A DNA stretch of 64,000 nucleotides, taken from positions 3,596,001-3,660,000 of the forward strand of contig NZ_CP017580.1 of NCBI RefSeq assembly GCF_001806325.1, given 5' to 3'. Position 1 is the stretch's first letter; the number at the start of each line of letters is the position of its first letter. Of the stretch, positions 56,821 through 64,000 are shown in pieces. Source of the DNA: Curtobacterium sp. BH-2-1-1 (lineage in GTDB: Bacteria; Actinomycetota; Actinomycetes; Actinomycetales; Microbacteriaceae). Made by a program: the position numbers and the translations under genes. The notes beneath the pieces were generated by a model. The model was not told the origin of the DNA, did not search any database, and was given only the letters and a program-made list of their open reading frames with translations.

Positions 56821-58329
56821 TCACGGTGTCGCCTCGGGGTCCGTCCGCGCGGCCTCGGTCGCTGCGGCCGCCTCGCGGATCCGTCGGACGACGGCGGTCG
56901 TGGAGTGCTCGGGCACGTAGTCGACCATGACGACCTCGCCGCCGTAGCCCTGCACCACCGCGGTCTCGCGCAGCATCTCGGGGGAGTAGTCGCCACCCTT
57001 CACGTAGACCTCGGGGTGCAGCCGTTCGATGAGCGGGATCGGGGTGTCGGTGGCGAAGACCGTCACCAGGTCGACGCACGCGAGGGCGGCGAGGACACCC
57101 GCCCGGTCCTCGGCCGGGTTGATCGGCCGCTCCGGACCCTTCAGACGCCGGACGGAGTCGTCGTCGTTCAGGGCGACGACGAGCAGGTCGCCCAGGTCCC
57201 GGGCCTGTCGGAGGTACGTCGTGTGCCCGCGGTGGACCACGTCGAAGCAGCCGTTCGTGAACACGATGCGTCGTCCGGCCTCCCGCGCGGCGTCCACCGC
57301 GGCGGCGAGCTCGTCGTGGTCGACGACGGTCGCGGCCGGCGCGGTCACCGACTCCAGCAGCGCCGCGGCCGAGCACACCGAGGTCCCGGCCTCGCGGACG
57401 ACCACGTCGGCTGCCGCCTGGGCGACCGACACGGCGTCGCGGAGCGGGGCGTGCACGGCGAGCGCCACCGTGGCAGCGGCGCAGAAGGTGTCGCCGGCAC
57501 CGGAGGCCTGCTGCTCCGAGGCGGGGACCGCCCGCGTGCGGAATCCACCGTCGGAACCGTGCTCGACCAGGACCGTGCCGTCGCGGTCCAGCGTGACGAC
57601 CGCCGCACGTGCGCCGGTCCGTCGGAGCACCTCGTGCCGGGCGTCCACGACCGCGGACGCCCGGTCCGGGCCGGTCCCGAGCGGCGCACCGAGCAGGGCG
57701 GCCGCCTCGCCGGCGTTGGGCGTCACGAGGTCGGGCCGGAGCGCCGCCCAGCGGGTGAGGTCGTGCGCGTCGACGACGACCGCGGTGGGACGGTCGGCGT
57801 CGAGCACGGGGACGACGTCGGCCGGGTCCACCCCGAGGCCGTAGTCGCAGACGACCGCGGCGTCGGCGCACCGCAGCGCGCGGGCGACGGCCTCGGCCAG
57901 CCGGACGCCGTGCTCGGCGGTGGGCTCCGCGGCGATCTCGTCGACGCGGACGACGACCCGGTCGCCGCCGACGACCCGCGACTTCGTCGTGGTGCGGGTG
58001 CCGGGGACGACGACCATGCAGGACGTGTCCACCCCGGCGGTGTCGAGGCGTTCGCGGAGCACAGCACCGGCCTCGTCGTCACCGAGCAGCCCGACCATCC
58101 GGACGCGGGCGCCGAGCGCGCGAGCGTTCACCGCGGTGTTCGCCGCGCCACCAGGGACCGCCACGGTCTCCGTCACGCGGACCACCGGGGCCGGGGCCTC
58201 GCGCGAGACCCGTTCGGCCTCGCCGACGGTCCAGCGGTCGAGGATGCAGTCGCCGATGACGACGACGAGCGGCTCGCGGTCGTCGACCGTGGCGACGAGG
58301 TCCCGGACGAGCCGGACGTCGACGCTCAC
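56821..58329 (-). CDS. hldE: Bifunctional heptose-7-phosphate kinase / heptose-1-phosphate adenylyltransferase, HldE-like, copy 1
   Basis: A 502-residue fusion. Residues about 1-330 form a PfkB/ribokinase-type kinase with the anion-hole motif GAGD (277-280). Residues about 345-495 form a nucleotidyltransferase with the NGCFDVVHRGH motif (Asn359 to His369, HxGH 366-369). In LPS synthesis, HldE phosphorylates D-glycero-beta-D-manno-heptose 7-phosphate and then transfers AMP to the 1-position, giving ADP-heptose. Here it is in a Gram-positive, so the product should feed a cell wall or capsular glycan. GTG start overlapping the ALDH stop (GTGA). A second divergent HldE lies at 61758. Confidence 0.88.
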   Translation of the reverse strand: MSVDVRLVRDLVATVDDREPLVVVIGDCILDRWTVGEAERVSREAPAPVVRVTETVAVPGGAANTAVNARALGARVRMVGLLGDDEAGAVLRERLDTAGVDTSCMVVVPGTRTTTKSRVVGGDRVVVRVDEIAAEPTAEHGVRLAEAVARALRCADAAVVCDYGLGVDPADVVPVLDADRPTAVVVDAHDLTRWAALRPDLVTPNAGEAAALLGAPLGTGPDRASAVVDARHEVLRRTGARAAVVTLDRDGTVLVEHGSDGGFRTRAVPASEQQASGAGDTFCAAATVALAVHAPLRDAVSVAQAAADVVVREAGTSVCSAAALLESVTAPAATVVDHDELAAAVDAAREAGRRIVFTNGCFDVVHRGHTTYLRQARDLGDLLVVALNDDDSVRRLKGPERPINPAEDRAGVLAALACVDLVTVFATDTPIPLIERLHPEVYVKGGDYSPEMLRETAVVQGYGGEVVMVDYVPEHSTTAVVRRIREAAAATEAARTDPEATP

Positions 58330-59726
58330 CGGGCACCGCCGGCCGGCGGGGCCGCCTCGAGGTGCACGACCGTCGTGGTGGTGAGCTCGTCGAGCAGGTG
58401 CGGGCCGTACCCGAACCCGGCGCCGGAGGCGCCCCGGGGCTGCGCGCTGCCGCCCGGGGCACCGCCGAAGACGGCGTTCACCTTCACCGTGCCGACGGGG
58501 AGTTCCGCGGCCGCACGCAGGGCGTGTCCGGTGTCGTTCGTGAGCACCGTCGCCGCGAGGCCGTAGCGGTCGGCCGCCGCGAGCCGCAGGCCCTCGTCGA
58601 AGTCCTCGACGACGCGCACGGGGGCGATCGGCCCGAAGGTCTCCTCGGTCATGACGAGCATGTCGTCGGTGACACCGGTGAGCACGGTCGCGGGGTAGAA
58701 GGCGCCCGGGCCGTCCGGTGTGGCACCGCCGGTGCGCGCCGACGCCCCACGCTGCAGCGCGTCGTCGACGTGCGACTGCACGGTGCGCCGGAGCCGGTCG
58801 TCGACGAGCGGCCCGTACTCCGCCGCCGGGGCGGACGTGCGCCGCTCGGCCTCGGCGACGAGTGCGGTCACGAACGGCTCGGCGATCGCGCGGTGCACGT
58901 AGACCCGCTCGACGCTCGTGCAGATCTGGCCGGTGTTCGCGAAGGCGCCGAGGGCGACCTGGGCCGCGGCCCACACCGGGTCGACGTCGGCGTCCACGAC
59001 GACCGCGTCGTTCCCGCCGTTCTCCCGGACGACGTGGGCACGGGTCCGCACCGCAGCCTCGGAGAGCCGGTCACCGGTCGCGGTCGAGCCCACGTGCGCG
59101 TACACGTCGATGCCGTCCTGTGCGAGGAGCAGCTCACCCGTCGCGCCGTCGCCGTCCACCCCGACGAGGACGCCGTCCGGCAGGACCTCGGCGAGCAGGG
59201 CGTTCAGCCGTGCGATCGTCGCGGGGGAGCGCTCGCTGCCCTTGTGCACGACCGTGTTGCCGGTGACGATCGCGGCGCCGAGGATCCCGCACGCCACGGC
59301 GACCGGGTCGTTCCACGGGGTCAGCGCGAGCACCACGCCGCGGGGGTGCGGCACCGACCAGTCGGCAGCGCCGAACGCGCCGCGCAGGGCCTCGCCGCGG
59401 TGCACGGGTCCGAGCTCGGCGTACTGCACGAGCGTCCCGACCCCGGCCTCGACCCCGCCGAGCGCGTCGCCGGGGACCTTGCCGGTCTCCCGGGTGTTCA
59501 GATCAGCCAGCTCCTGGGCGTGCGCGCGGACGTGCTCGGCAGCGCGGTGCAGCAGTGCACCCCGCTCCGCCGGTGCGGTCCGGGCCCACATCGGGGCCGC
59601 GGCCCGGGCACGGGCGACGGCGGTGCGGACCTCGTCCTCGGAGGCGCGGCGCACCGTCGAGGCGAGGGTCCCTGTGGCGGGGTCGGCCACCACGATGTCA
59701 TCGGTGGCGGGGGGAGCGATCGTCAT
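58326..59726 (-). CDS. Aldehyde dehydrogenase family protein
   Basis: A 466-residue NAD(P)-dependent aldehyde dehydrogenase. The catalytic Cys269 is in GQICTSVERV and the general-base Glu235 is in ENGGN (usually ELGGK). The cofactor-binding motif is TPWNDPVAV, with NTVVHKGSERSP. The unusual ENGGN may affect cofactor binding. Substrate not deducible. ATG start with GGAAGGA ribosome-binding site. First gene of the minus-strand pair with HldE copy 1 and divergent from the GT9 gene, so it may provide a sugar acid or oxidised heptose building block. Confidence 0.86.
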   Translation of the reverse strand: MTIAPPATDDIVVADPATGTLASTVRRASEDEVRTAVARARAAAPMWARTAPAERGALLHRAAEHVRAHAQELADLNTRETGKVPGDALGGVEAGVGTLVQYAELGPVHRGEALRGAFGAADWSVPHPRGVVLALTPWNDPVAVACGILGAAIVTGNTVVHKGSERSPATIARLNALLAEVLPDGVLVGVDGDGATGELLLAQDGIDVYAHVGSTATGDRLSEAAVRTRAHVVRENGGNDAVVVDADVDPVWAAAQVALGAFANTGQICTSVERVYVHRAIAEPFVTALVAEAERRTSAPAAEYGPLVDDRLRRTVQSHVDDALQRGASARTGGATPDGPGAFYPATVLTGVTDDMLVMTEETFGPIAPVRVVEDFDEGLRLAAADRYGLAATVLTNDTGHALRAAAELPVGTVKVNAVFGGAPGGSAQPRGASGAGFGYGPHLLDELTTTTVVHLEAAPPAGGAR

Positions 59727-59860
59727 GGTGTCCTTCCGGGGGACGGGCGGGGGTCCGACGGTCCTCGCGGGAAGCTGGGCACGCCCACGGCATCGCGTTT
59801 CTCGTCCATCCGAGCCCGCTGCTGGACGTCCGGGCGGCCCCTGGTCGGTAGACGGGACGG

Positions 59861-60967
59861 GTGCAACTGATCGGCAACGGTGGAGAACGGTTCGACGACG
59901 TCCGCGAGATCGGGGTGCTCCGGGGCGGGGGCCTCGGCGACCTGCTCTTCGCGGTGCCGGCGCTCGAGGCCCTGGCAGCGGCGTACCCCGACGCGCGCAT
60001 CACCCTGCTCGGCACGCCGACCGCCCCGGCGGTGCTGCGCGGCCGGACCGACGCCGTGCACGCGTTCGAGGAGCTGCCGGTCGTCCCGGGCGTCCGGGAC
60101 TCCGGCGAGGGGGCCCCGACCCGCGCGGACTTCGAGTCGCGGCTCGCCGGACGCTTCGACCTCGCCGTGCAGCTGCACGGGGGCGGACGGAACTCGAACC
60201 CGTTCCTGCTCCGGCTCGGCGCCCGGCACACGGTCGGCACCGCCACCGAGGACGCCGAGGTCACGGAGCGCTGGGTCCGCTACGTCTACTACCAGCACGA
60301 GGTCCTCCGGGCGCTCGAGGTCGTGTCGCTCGCCGGTGCTGCACCGGTGACCCTCGACCCCCGCGTGCGCGTCTCCGACGAGGAGCGCGCGGCGGTCCGC
60401 GACCGGCTCGGCGTCCGCACCGCGTCGGACCGCAGCGGGCGGCTCGTCGCGATCCACCCGGGGGCCACCGATCCGCGGCGCCGCTGGAGCCCGGACCGGT
60501 TCGCCGCGGTCGCCCGGGCTCGGCTCGCCGCCGGTGACGACGTCGTCCTCGTCGGTGACGCCACGGACGTGCCCGCTGCGGGAGCGATCCGGGCCGCGCT
60601 GCCCGCCGACACCGCGGACCGCGTGCACGACCGTACGGGCGCGCTGTCGCTCACCGACCTCCCGGCGGTCCTCGCGGCGGCGGACGTCATGGTCGGCGAC
60701 GACTCCGGCCCGCGGCACCTCGCCGTGGCCGTGGGCACCCCGACGGTGGGCGTGTTCTGGTTCGGCAACGTGGTGAACGCCGGTCCGTTCGACCGCGGTC
60801 GGCACCGCGTCCACCTCTCGTACGTGACGCGGTGCCCGGTGTGCGGGGTCGACGTGACGCAGGTCGGGTGGACGGCCGAGCGCTGCGCGCACGACCCGTC
60901 CTACGTCGACGAGGTCGAGCCGCAGGCCGTGCTCGCCGACGTCGCGGACCTGCTCCGCACCACGTGA
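59861..60967 (+). CDS. Glycosyltransferase family 9 (heptosyltransferase-like)
   Basis: A 368-residue GT-B fold glycosyltransferase of family 9. Characteristic features are GGGLGDLLFAVPALEAL (about 27-43), HPGATDPRRRW (about 203-213) and DDSGPRHLAVAVGTP near 280-294. GT9 enzymes transfer heptose from ADP-heptose, e.g. to LPS core. Here it is flanked by two HldE-type genes and a GmhA-type gene, which fits ADP-heptose as donor. GTG start; a TAGACG sequence 6 bases upstream resembles the leaderless -10 boxes but lacks the final T. A repeated-type hairpin terminates it. Confidence 0.88.
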   Translation: MQLIGNGGERFDDVREIGVLRGGGLGDLLFAVPALEALAAAYPDARITLLGTPTAPAVLRGRTDAVHAFEELPVVPGVRDSGEGAPTRADFESRLAGRFDLAVQLHGGGRNSNPFLLRLGARHTVGTATEDAEVTERWVRYVYYQHEVLRALEVVSLAGAAPVTLDPRVRVSDEERAAVRDRLGVRTASDRSGRLVAIHPGATDPRRRWSPDRFAAVARARLAAGDDVVLVGDATDVPAAGAIRAALPADTADRVHDRTGALSLTDLPAVLAAADVMVGDDSGPRHLAVAVGTPTVGVFWFGNVVNAGPFDRGRHRVHLSYVTRCPVCGVDVTQVGWTAERCAHDPSYVDEVEPQAVLADVADLLRTT

Positions 60968-61005
60968 CGGGAGGCGCGGTGCGGGCCCGCACCGCGCCTC
61001 CCGTC
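60966..61005 (+). terminator. Hairpin terminator after the GT9 gene
   Basis: GACGGGAGGCGCGGTGC (60966-60982) and its exact complement (60989-61005) around gggccc; the GT9 stop codon lies within the arm. Same arm sequence as the hairpin after dps at 52126-52165. Confidence 0.75.
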
Positions 61006-61021
61006 CGTCAGACGGTCGCGT

Positions 61022-61726
61022 CTACGGCCAGCTCTGCTCCGTCGCCGGCATGATCGACAGCTCGCGGATCTCGCAGCCGGCCGGCTGCGCGAGCGCGAAC
61101 AGGATCGCGTTCGCGACGTACTCCGGCTCGATGAGCTGCGCGTCCGGCCCGGGCTTGTACTGCTCCGTGCGGTCGGCGAAGAAGTTCGTCCGCATGCCCG
61201 CCGGGATCACGTTCGTGACGCCGACGCTGCCGCCGGTCTCGGCGGCGAGGGCCTGCGAGAACCCGCGGACGCCGAACTTCGACGCCGAGTAGGCGGTGCC
61301 GTCGCCCACGCCGCGGAGGGCGAGCGAGGACGAGATCGTCACGACACGGCCGTGCGTCGCCTCGAGCGCCGGCAGTGCGGCACGGACCACTGCGGCGGTC
61401 CCGAGCAGGTTGACGGCGACGATGCGCTCCCAGTCCCCGGAGGAGATCCCGCCGATGGGCGCCGGCTTGTCGATCCCGGCCGCGGTGACGACGGCGTCGA
61501 GACCGCCGTGCCGTTCCGCAGCGTCGCGCACGGCGCGCTCCGTTGCCTCGGTGTCCGTCACGTCGACCGCGACCGCGTCGGTGCCCTCGGGCACGGCGTC
61601 GACCCGCAGGTCGAGGACGATCGGGGTGCCGCCGGCCTCGGCGACCGCCTGGACGACGGCGGCTCCGAGTCCGGAGGCGCCGCCGGTGACGAGGACACGG
61701 CCGATGGGGGTGGTGGGGACGGGCAT
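61022..61726 (-). CDS. SDR family oxidoreductase
   Basis: A 234-residue classical short-chain dehydrogenase. TGGASGLG is at about 14-21, an NAAG-equivalent TAAG at about 82-85, and the catalytic YSASK places Tyr146 and Lys150, with Ser about 13 residues earlier. Too short for the ~310-residue HldD epimerase, so it is not an obvious ADP-heptose epimerase; it might reduce or oxidise another sugar intermediate. ATG start with a GGAAGGA ribosome-binding site. Likely part of the glycan cluster by position; its stop lies 31 nucleotides after HldE copy 2. Confidence 0.87.
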   Translation of the reverse strand: MPVPTTPIGRVLVTGGASGLGAAVVQAVAEAGGTPIVLDLRVDAVPEGTDAVAVDVTDTEATERAVRDAAERHGGLDAVVTAAGIDKPAPIGGISSGDWERIVAVNLLGTAAVVRAALPALEATHGRVVTISSSLALRGVGDGTAYSASKFGVRGFSQALAAETGGSVGVTNVIPAGMRTNFFADRTEQYKPGPDAQLIEPEYVANAILFALAQPAGCEIRELSIMPATEQSWP

Positions 61727-61757
61727 GGACTTCCTTCCGTAGGGGGTCTGGGGGTGC

Positions 61758-63218
61758 TCAGCCGACGTGCTCGAGCGCGGCGGCGAGGCGGGTCGTCGAG
61801 CGGCCGGGGTGGAACGGGACCGTGACGACGCGGCCGCCCCACTCGCCGAGGGTGGCCGTCTCGGGCAGCTCGCTCGCGGTGTAGTCGCCGCCCTTCGCCC
61901 ACACGTCGGGTCGGAAGCGGCGCAGGGCCTCGTCGGGCGTCTGCTCGTCGAACACGACGACGGCGTCGACGCAGTCCAGCGCGAGCAGGAGTTCGACGCG
62001 GTCGTCCTGGGTCATGATCGGTCGGTCGGGACCCTTGAGCGCCCTGACCGAGTCGTCCGAGTTCAAGCAGACGACCAGGCAGTCGCCGAGCGCGCGGGCG
62101 GCGGAGAGGGTGCGGGCGTGCCCGGCGTGCAGCAGGTCGAAGCAGCCACCCGTGGCCACCACGGTCCCGCCCGTGTTCCGCACGTCGTGCACGAGGCGCA
62201 TCGCGTCGCGGTCGGCGCCGGGGACGGGCACGGGTGCCGGACCCTCCTGGGCGAAGAGCGCCGTGACGCCGCCCGCGGCGAGGTACTCGGAGGCCGCGGT
62301 CACCCCGGCGGTGACGGCCTCGGCGACGTCGGCTCCCGAGGCGAGGGCGACGGCCACACCGGCGGCGAGACGGTCGCCCGCGCCGCAGGGGTCGCCTGCG
62401 GTGACGGCGGGTGCCGGGACGAAGCGGTTGCCGTCCCTGCTGCTCGCGACGAGTGCGCCGCGGTCGCCGAGCGTCACGGCGACGGCGCCGACGCGCCACG
62501 TTGCGACCAAGTGGGCCGCTGCCGCGGTGGCGAAGGTGACGTCCGCGCTGCCGGCGCTGCCCGCGCCCGCGTGGGGTGCCACGACCGCGTCGGCGGTGAA
62601 CCGGCGCGCCTCGGCGGAGTTCGGGGTCACGACCGCGACCCCGGCGACCGGAGTGGCGCCCTTCGGGTGCGGGTCCCAGACGACGGGGGTGCTCCGGGCC
62701 GCCCGGGCGAGGGCCTCCCGCATGGTCGGGGCGGCGGCGACCCCGCGGCCGTAGTCGGCGACGACGACGGCGTCGACCCCGTCGAGGGCGGCGGTCATCG
62801 CGTCGGTGACGTCCGGGACGGGCGGGGTGCCGCACCCCTCGTCGATCCGCACGAGCGCGTGGTCGACGACGCGCACGCGGGTCTTCACGGGCGTGGGCGC
62901 TCCGGACGGGCCCGCGACGACGGAGACGTCCGGGAGCAGGCTGCGGATCTCCGGTCCCCTGGAGTCGTCGGAGAGCACGGTGACGAGGGTCACGTCGTGG
63001 CCGTCGCGCGCGAGCATCGTCGCCACGAGGCCGGCGCCACCGGCACGGCGGTCGTCGGTGCGGACGTCGACGACGGGCACGGGCGCGTCGGGGCTGAGGC
63101 GCTCGCTCGTGCCGGAGACGTCGACGTCGAGCAGGGTGTCCCCGACGACGGCGATGCGGAGCCGCGGCGCGGTCGCGGACCCGTGCGGCACGGTGGGGTT
63201 CCCGTGCGGCCCGGTCAT
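61758..63218 (-). CDS. hldE: HldE-like bifunctional kinase/adenylyltransferase, copy 2
   Basis: A 486-residue fusion like copy 1 but with clearly different sequence. The kinase half (about 17-320) has the GDTLLDVDV entry motif and GAGD at 279-282; the nucleotidyltransferase half (about 345-480) has GGCFDLLHAGH (HxGH at 364-367) and KGPDRPIMTQDDR. All active-site motifs are intact. Two HldE enzymes in one cluster suggest two heptose stereochemistries or nucleotide forms, or kinase/transferase division of labour. ATG start overlaps the GmhA stop (ATGA). Confidence 0.87.
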   Translation of the reverse strand: MTGPHGNPTVPHGSATAPRLRIAVVGDTLLDVDVSGTSERLSPDAPVPVVDVRTDDRRAGGAGLVATMLARDGHDVTLVTVLSDDSRGPEIRSLLPDVSVVAGPSGAPTPVKTRVRVVDHALVRIDEGCGTPPVPDVTDAMTAALDGVDAVVVADYGRGVAAAPTMREALARAARSTPVVWDPHPKGATPVAGVAVVTPNSAEARRFTADAVVAPHAGAGSAGSADVTFATAAAAHLVATWRVGAVAVTLGDRGALVASSRDGNRFVPAPAVTAGDPCGAGDRLAAGVAVALASGADVAEAVTAGVTAASEYLAAGGVTALFAQEGPAPVPVPGADRDAMRLVHDVRNTGGTVVATGGCFDLLHAGHARTLSAARALGDCLVVCLNSDDSVRALKGPDRPIMTQDDRVELLLALDCVDAVVVFDEQTPDEALRRFRPDVWAKGGDYTASELPETATLGEWGGRVVTVPFHPGRSTTRLAAALEHVG

Positions 63219-63838
63219 CGCCGTGCCCCGCGGCGGAGCGCCGGTTCCATCGCCCGGCACAGTGCGTGCACGAGGACGAGCTGCGCCTCCTGCACGTTCG
63301 CGGAGGGCCCGTCGATGCAGATCGCGTCGTCGACCGCCTCGGCGAGCGGGTTCGGCCGCGGCCCCGTCATCGCGATCGTCCGGGCCCCGACGGCGCGGGC
63401 GGCCTCGGCGGCGCGGAGCAGGTTCGGGCTCCGGCCGCTCGTGCTCAGCAGGACGAGGACGTCGCCGGCCCGTGCGTGCGCCGAGACCTGTCGGGCGAAG
63501 ACCTGGTCGAAGCCGTAGTCGTTCCCGATGGCCGTCACGGCGGAGGACTCGGCGTGCAGGGAGATCGCCGAGTACGCCGGGCGGTCCCCGTCGAAGCGAC
63601 CGGTCAGCTCGGACGTGAGGTGCTGCGCCTCGGCCGCCGACCCGCCGTTGCCCGCAGCGAGCAACCGGCGTCCGGCGACGAGCCGCGCGGCGATGTCGTC
63701 CGCCCAGGCGCCGATGTGGTCGCCGTGGTCGACGAGCGACGCGACCACGGGGACCGAGGCCGCCACGTGGTCGAGCACGATCCGCGCACTGGCGCTGGTG
63801 CGCTCGTCGACGGTCCCCGTGCGTTGGGCGATGGTCAT
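63215..63838 (-). CDS. gmhA: Phosphoheptose isomerase-like SIS-domain protein
   Basis: A 207-residue sugar isomerase of the GmhA type. The family motif NGGSAAEAQHLTSELTGRF is present (about 64-82), with LSTSGRSPNL (phosphate-binding, about 131) and LVLVHALCRAME near the C-terminus holding the zinc-site His. GmhA converts sedoheptulose 7-phosphate into D-glycero-D-manno-heptose 7-phosphate, the substrate of HldE, so the first and second steps of heptose activation lie side by side. ATG start overlaps the stop of the upstream gene. Confidence 0.9.
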   Translation of the reverse strand: MTIAQRTGTVDERTSASARIVLDHVAASVPVVASLVDHGDHIGAWADDIAARLVAGRRLLAAGNGGSAAEAQHLTSELTGRFDGDRPAYSAISLHAESSAVTAIGNDYGFDQVFARQVSAHARAGDVLVLLSTSGRSPNLLRAAEAARAVGARTIAMTGPRPNPLAEAVDDAICIDGPSANVQEAQLVLVHALCRAMEPALRRGARR

Positions 63839-64000
63839 CGTGCCGTCCTCTCGGTGGACTGGGTGGAGCGGGCGGCCCGTCCGGCCCGTGGACCGCGGGT
63901 CTCGGTGTCGATCGGGGCGAGGGCGTCGGGGACGGGGGCGGCGACCGACCGGCTGCCGGCGAGCAGCCGCTCGTAGACCCGCTCGCTGTCCGCGGCGACC
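63835..64000 (-). CDS. C-terminus of a gene continuing beyond the window (glycosyltransferase-like), partial
   Basis: The visible 54 codons end in an Ala/Arg/Thr-rich tail after a helix reading VAADSERVYERLLAGSRSV. A YERLL-type ending is common in GT1/GT4-type glycosyltransferases, and the ATGA overlap with GmhA places it in the same operon. With only the last residues visible the family is uncertain. Confidence 0.5.
   Translation of the reverse strand, partial: VAADSERVYERLLAGSRSVAAPVPDALAPIDTETRGPRAGRAARSTQSTERTAR

Noticed and set aside
61022..61726. SDR gene as an HldD-type ADP-heptose epimerase
   Set aside because: It is 234 residues with the classical YxxxK/TGGASGLG layout, while HldD is an extended SDR of about 310 residues starting with a GGxGFIG motif.

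Overview
The window is about 72% GC by eye, densely packed, and has GTG and ATG starts with many 4-base ATGA or GTGA stop/start overlaps. Gene content (flagellar export genes next to csrA, an actinobacterial ECF sigma/anti-sigma pair, GAF-ANTAR regulators, Opp-type ABC operons with fused ATPases, a DtxR-type iron box) points to a motile Microbacteriaceae actinobacterium, most likely Curtobacterium or a close relative. The genus is inferred from gene content, not from a search.

Layout. 1-2.4 kb: end of a peptide ABC transporter operon (fused double ATPase) and an SDR oxidoreductase. 2.4-5.3 kb: a DUF475-like membrane protein and a MurA-type enolpyruvyl transferase fused to an N-terminal HTH. 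5.4-8.3 kb (minus): DUF4397 surface protein, class F sortase, ECF sigma factor and RskA-type anti-sigma factor. 8.5-19.1 kb (plus): flagellar operon flbD-motA-motB-fliM-fliN-fliO-fliP-fliQ-fliR-flhB-flhA-flhF-like-csrA, preceded by a sigma28-like promoter. 19.2-24.3 kb: acyl-CoA dehydrogenase/oxidase, POT peptide transporter, a 35-residue membrane peptide, a small hypothetical gene and a GH16-like lipoprotein.

24.5-30.2 kb (minus): jetA-jetB-jetC, the condensin-like core of a type I Wadjet plasmid-defence system, with no jetD nuclease gene anywhere in the window. It abuts a tRNA cluster (Val-CAC on minus; Gly-GCC, Cys-GCA and Val-GAC on plus). 31-42.8 kb: small membrane proteins, a carbamoyltransferase paralog, a HAD phosphatase, a GNAT-methyltransferase fusion, an SMP-30 protein, an alpha/beta hydrolase, a fatty acid desaturase, two tandem GAF-ANTAR regulators, DinB and hypothetical proteins, a second identical tRNA-Gly, and an operon of a molybdopterin oxidoreductase, an FAD/NAD reductase and a DUF6510 protein. 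43-51 kb (plus): a complete peptide ABC transporter operon with a CocE/NonD hydrolase and a TetR regulator. 51-54 kb: an iron-box-controlled SIP-domain gene, dps and alkaline phosphatase. 54-56.7 kb (minus): LuxR-type two-component system plus a DedA protein. 56.8-64 kb: a heptose-nucleotide/glycan cluster (two HldE-like bifunctional enzymes, GmhA, a GT9 glycosyltransferase, ALDH, SDR and the end of a further gene).

A recurrent promoter arrangement is visible: a TAnnnT -10 box exactly 6-7 bases before the start codon, implying leaderless mRNAs, at ten genes. No CRISPR array, integrase, transposase or rRNA gene was seen. No gene-free stretch exceeds about 260 bases. The most notable systems are the JetD-less Wadjet core and the ADP-heptose-type glycan cluster in a Gram-positive bacterium.
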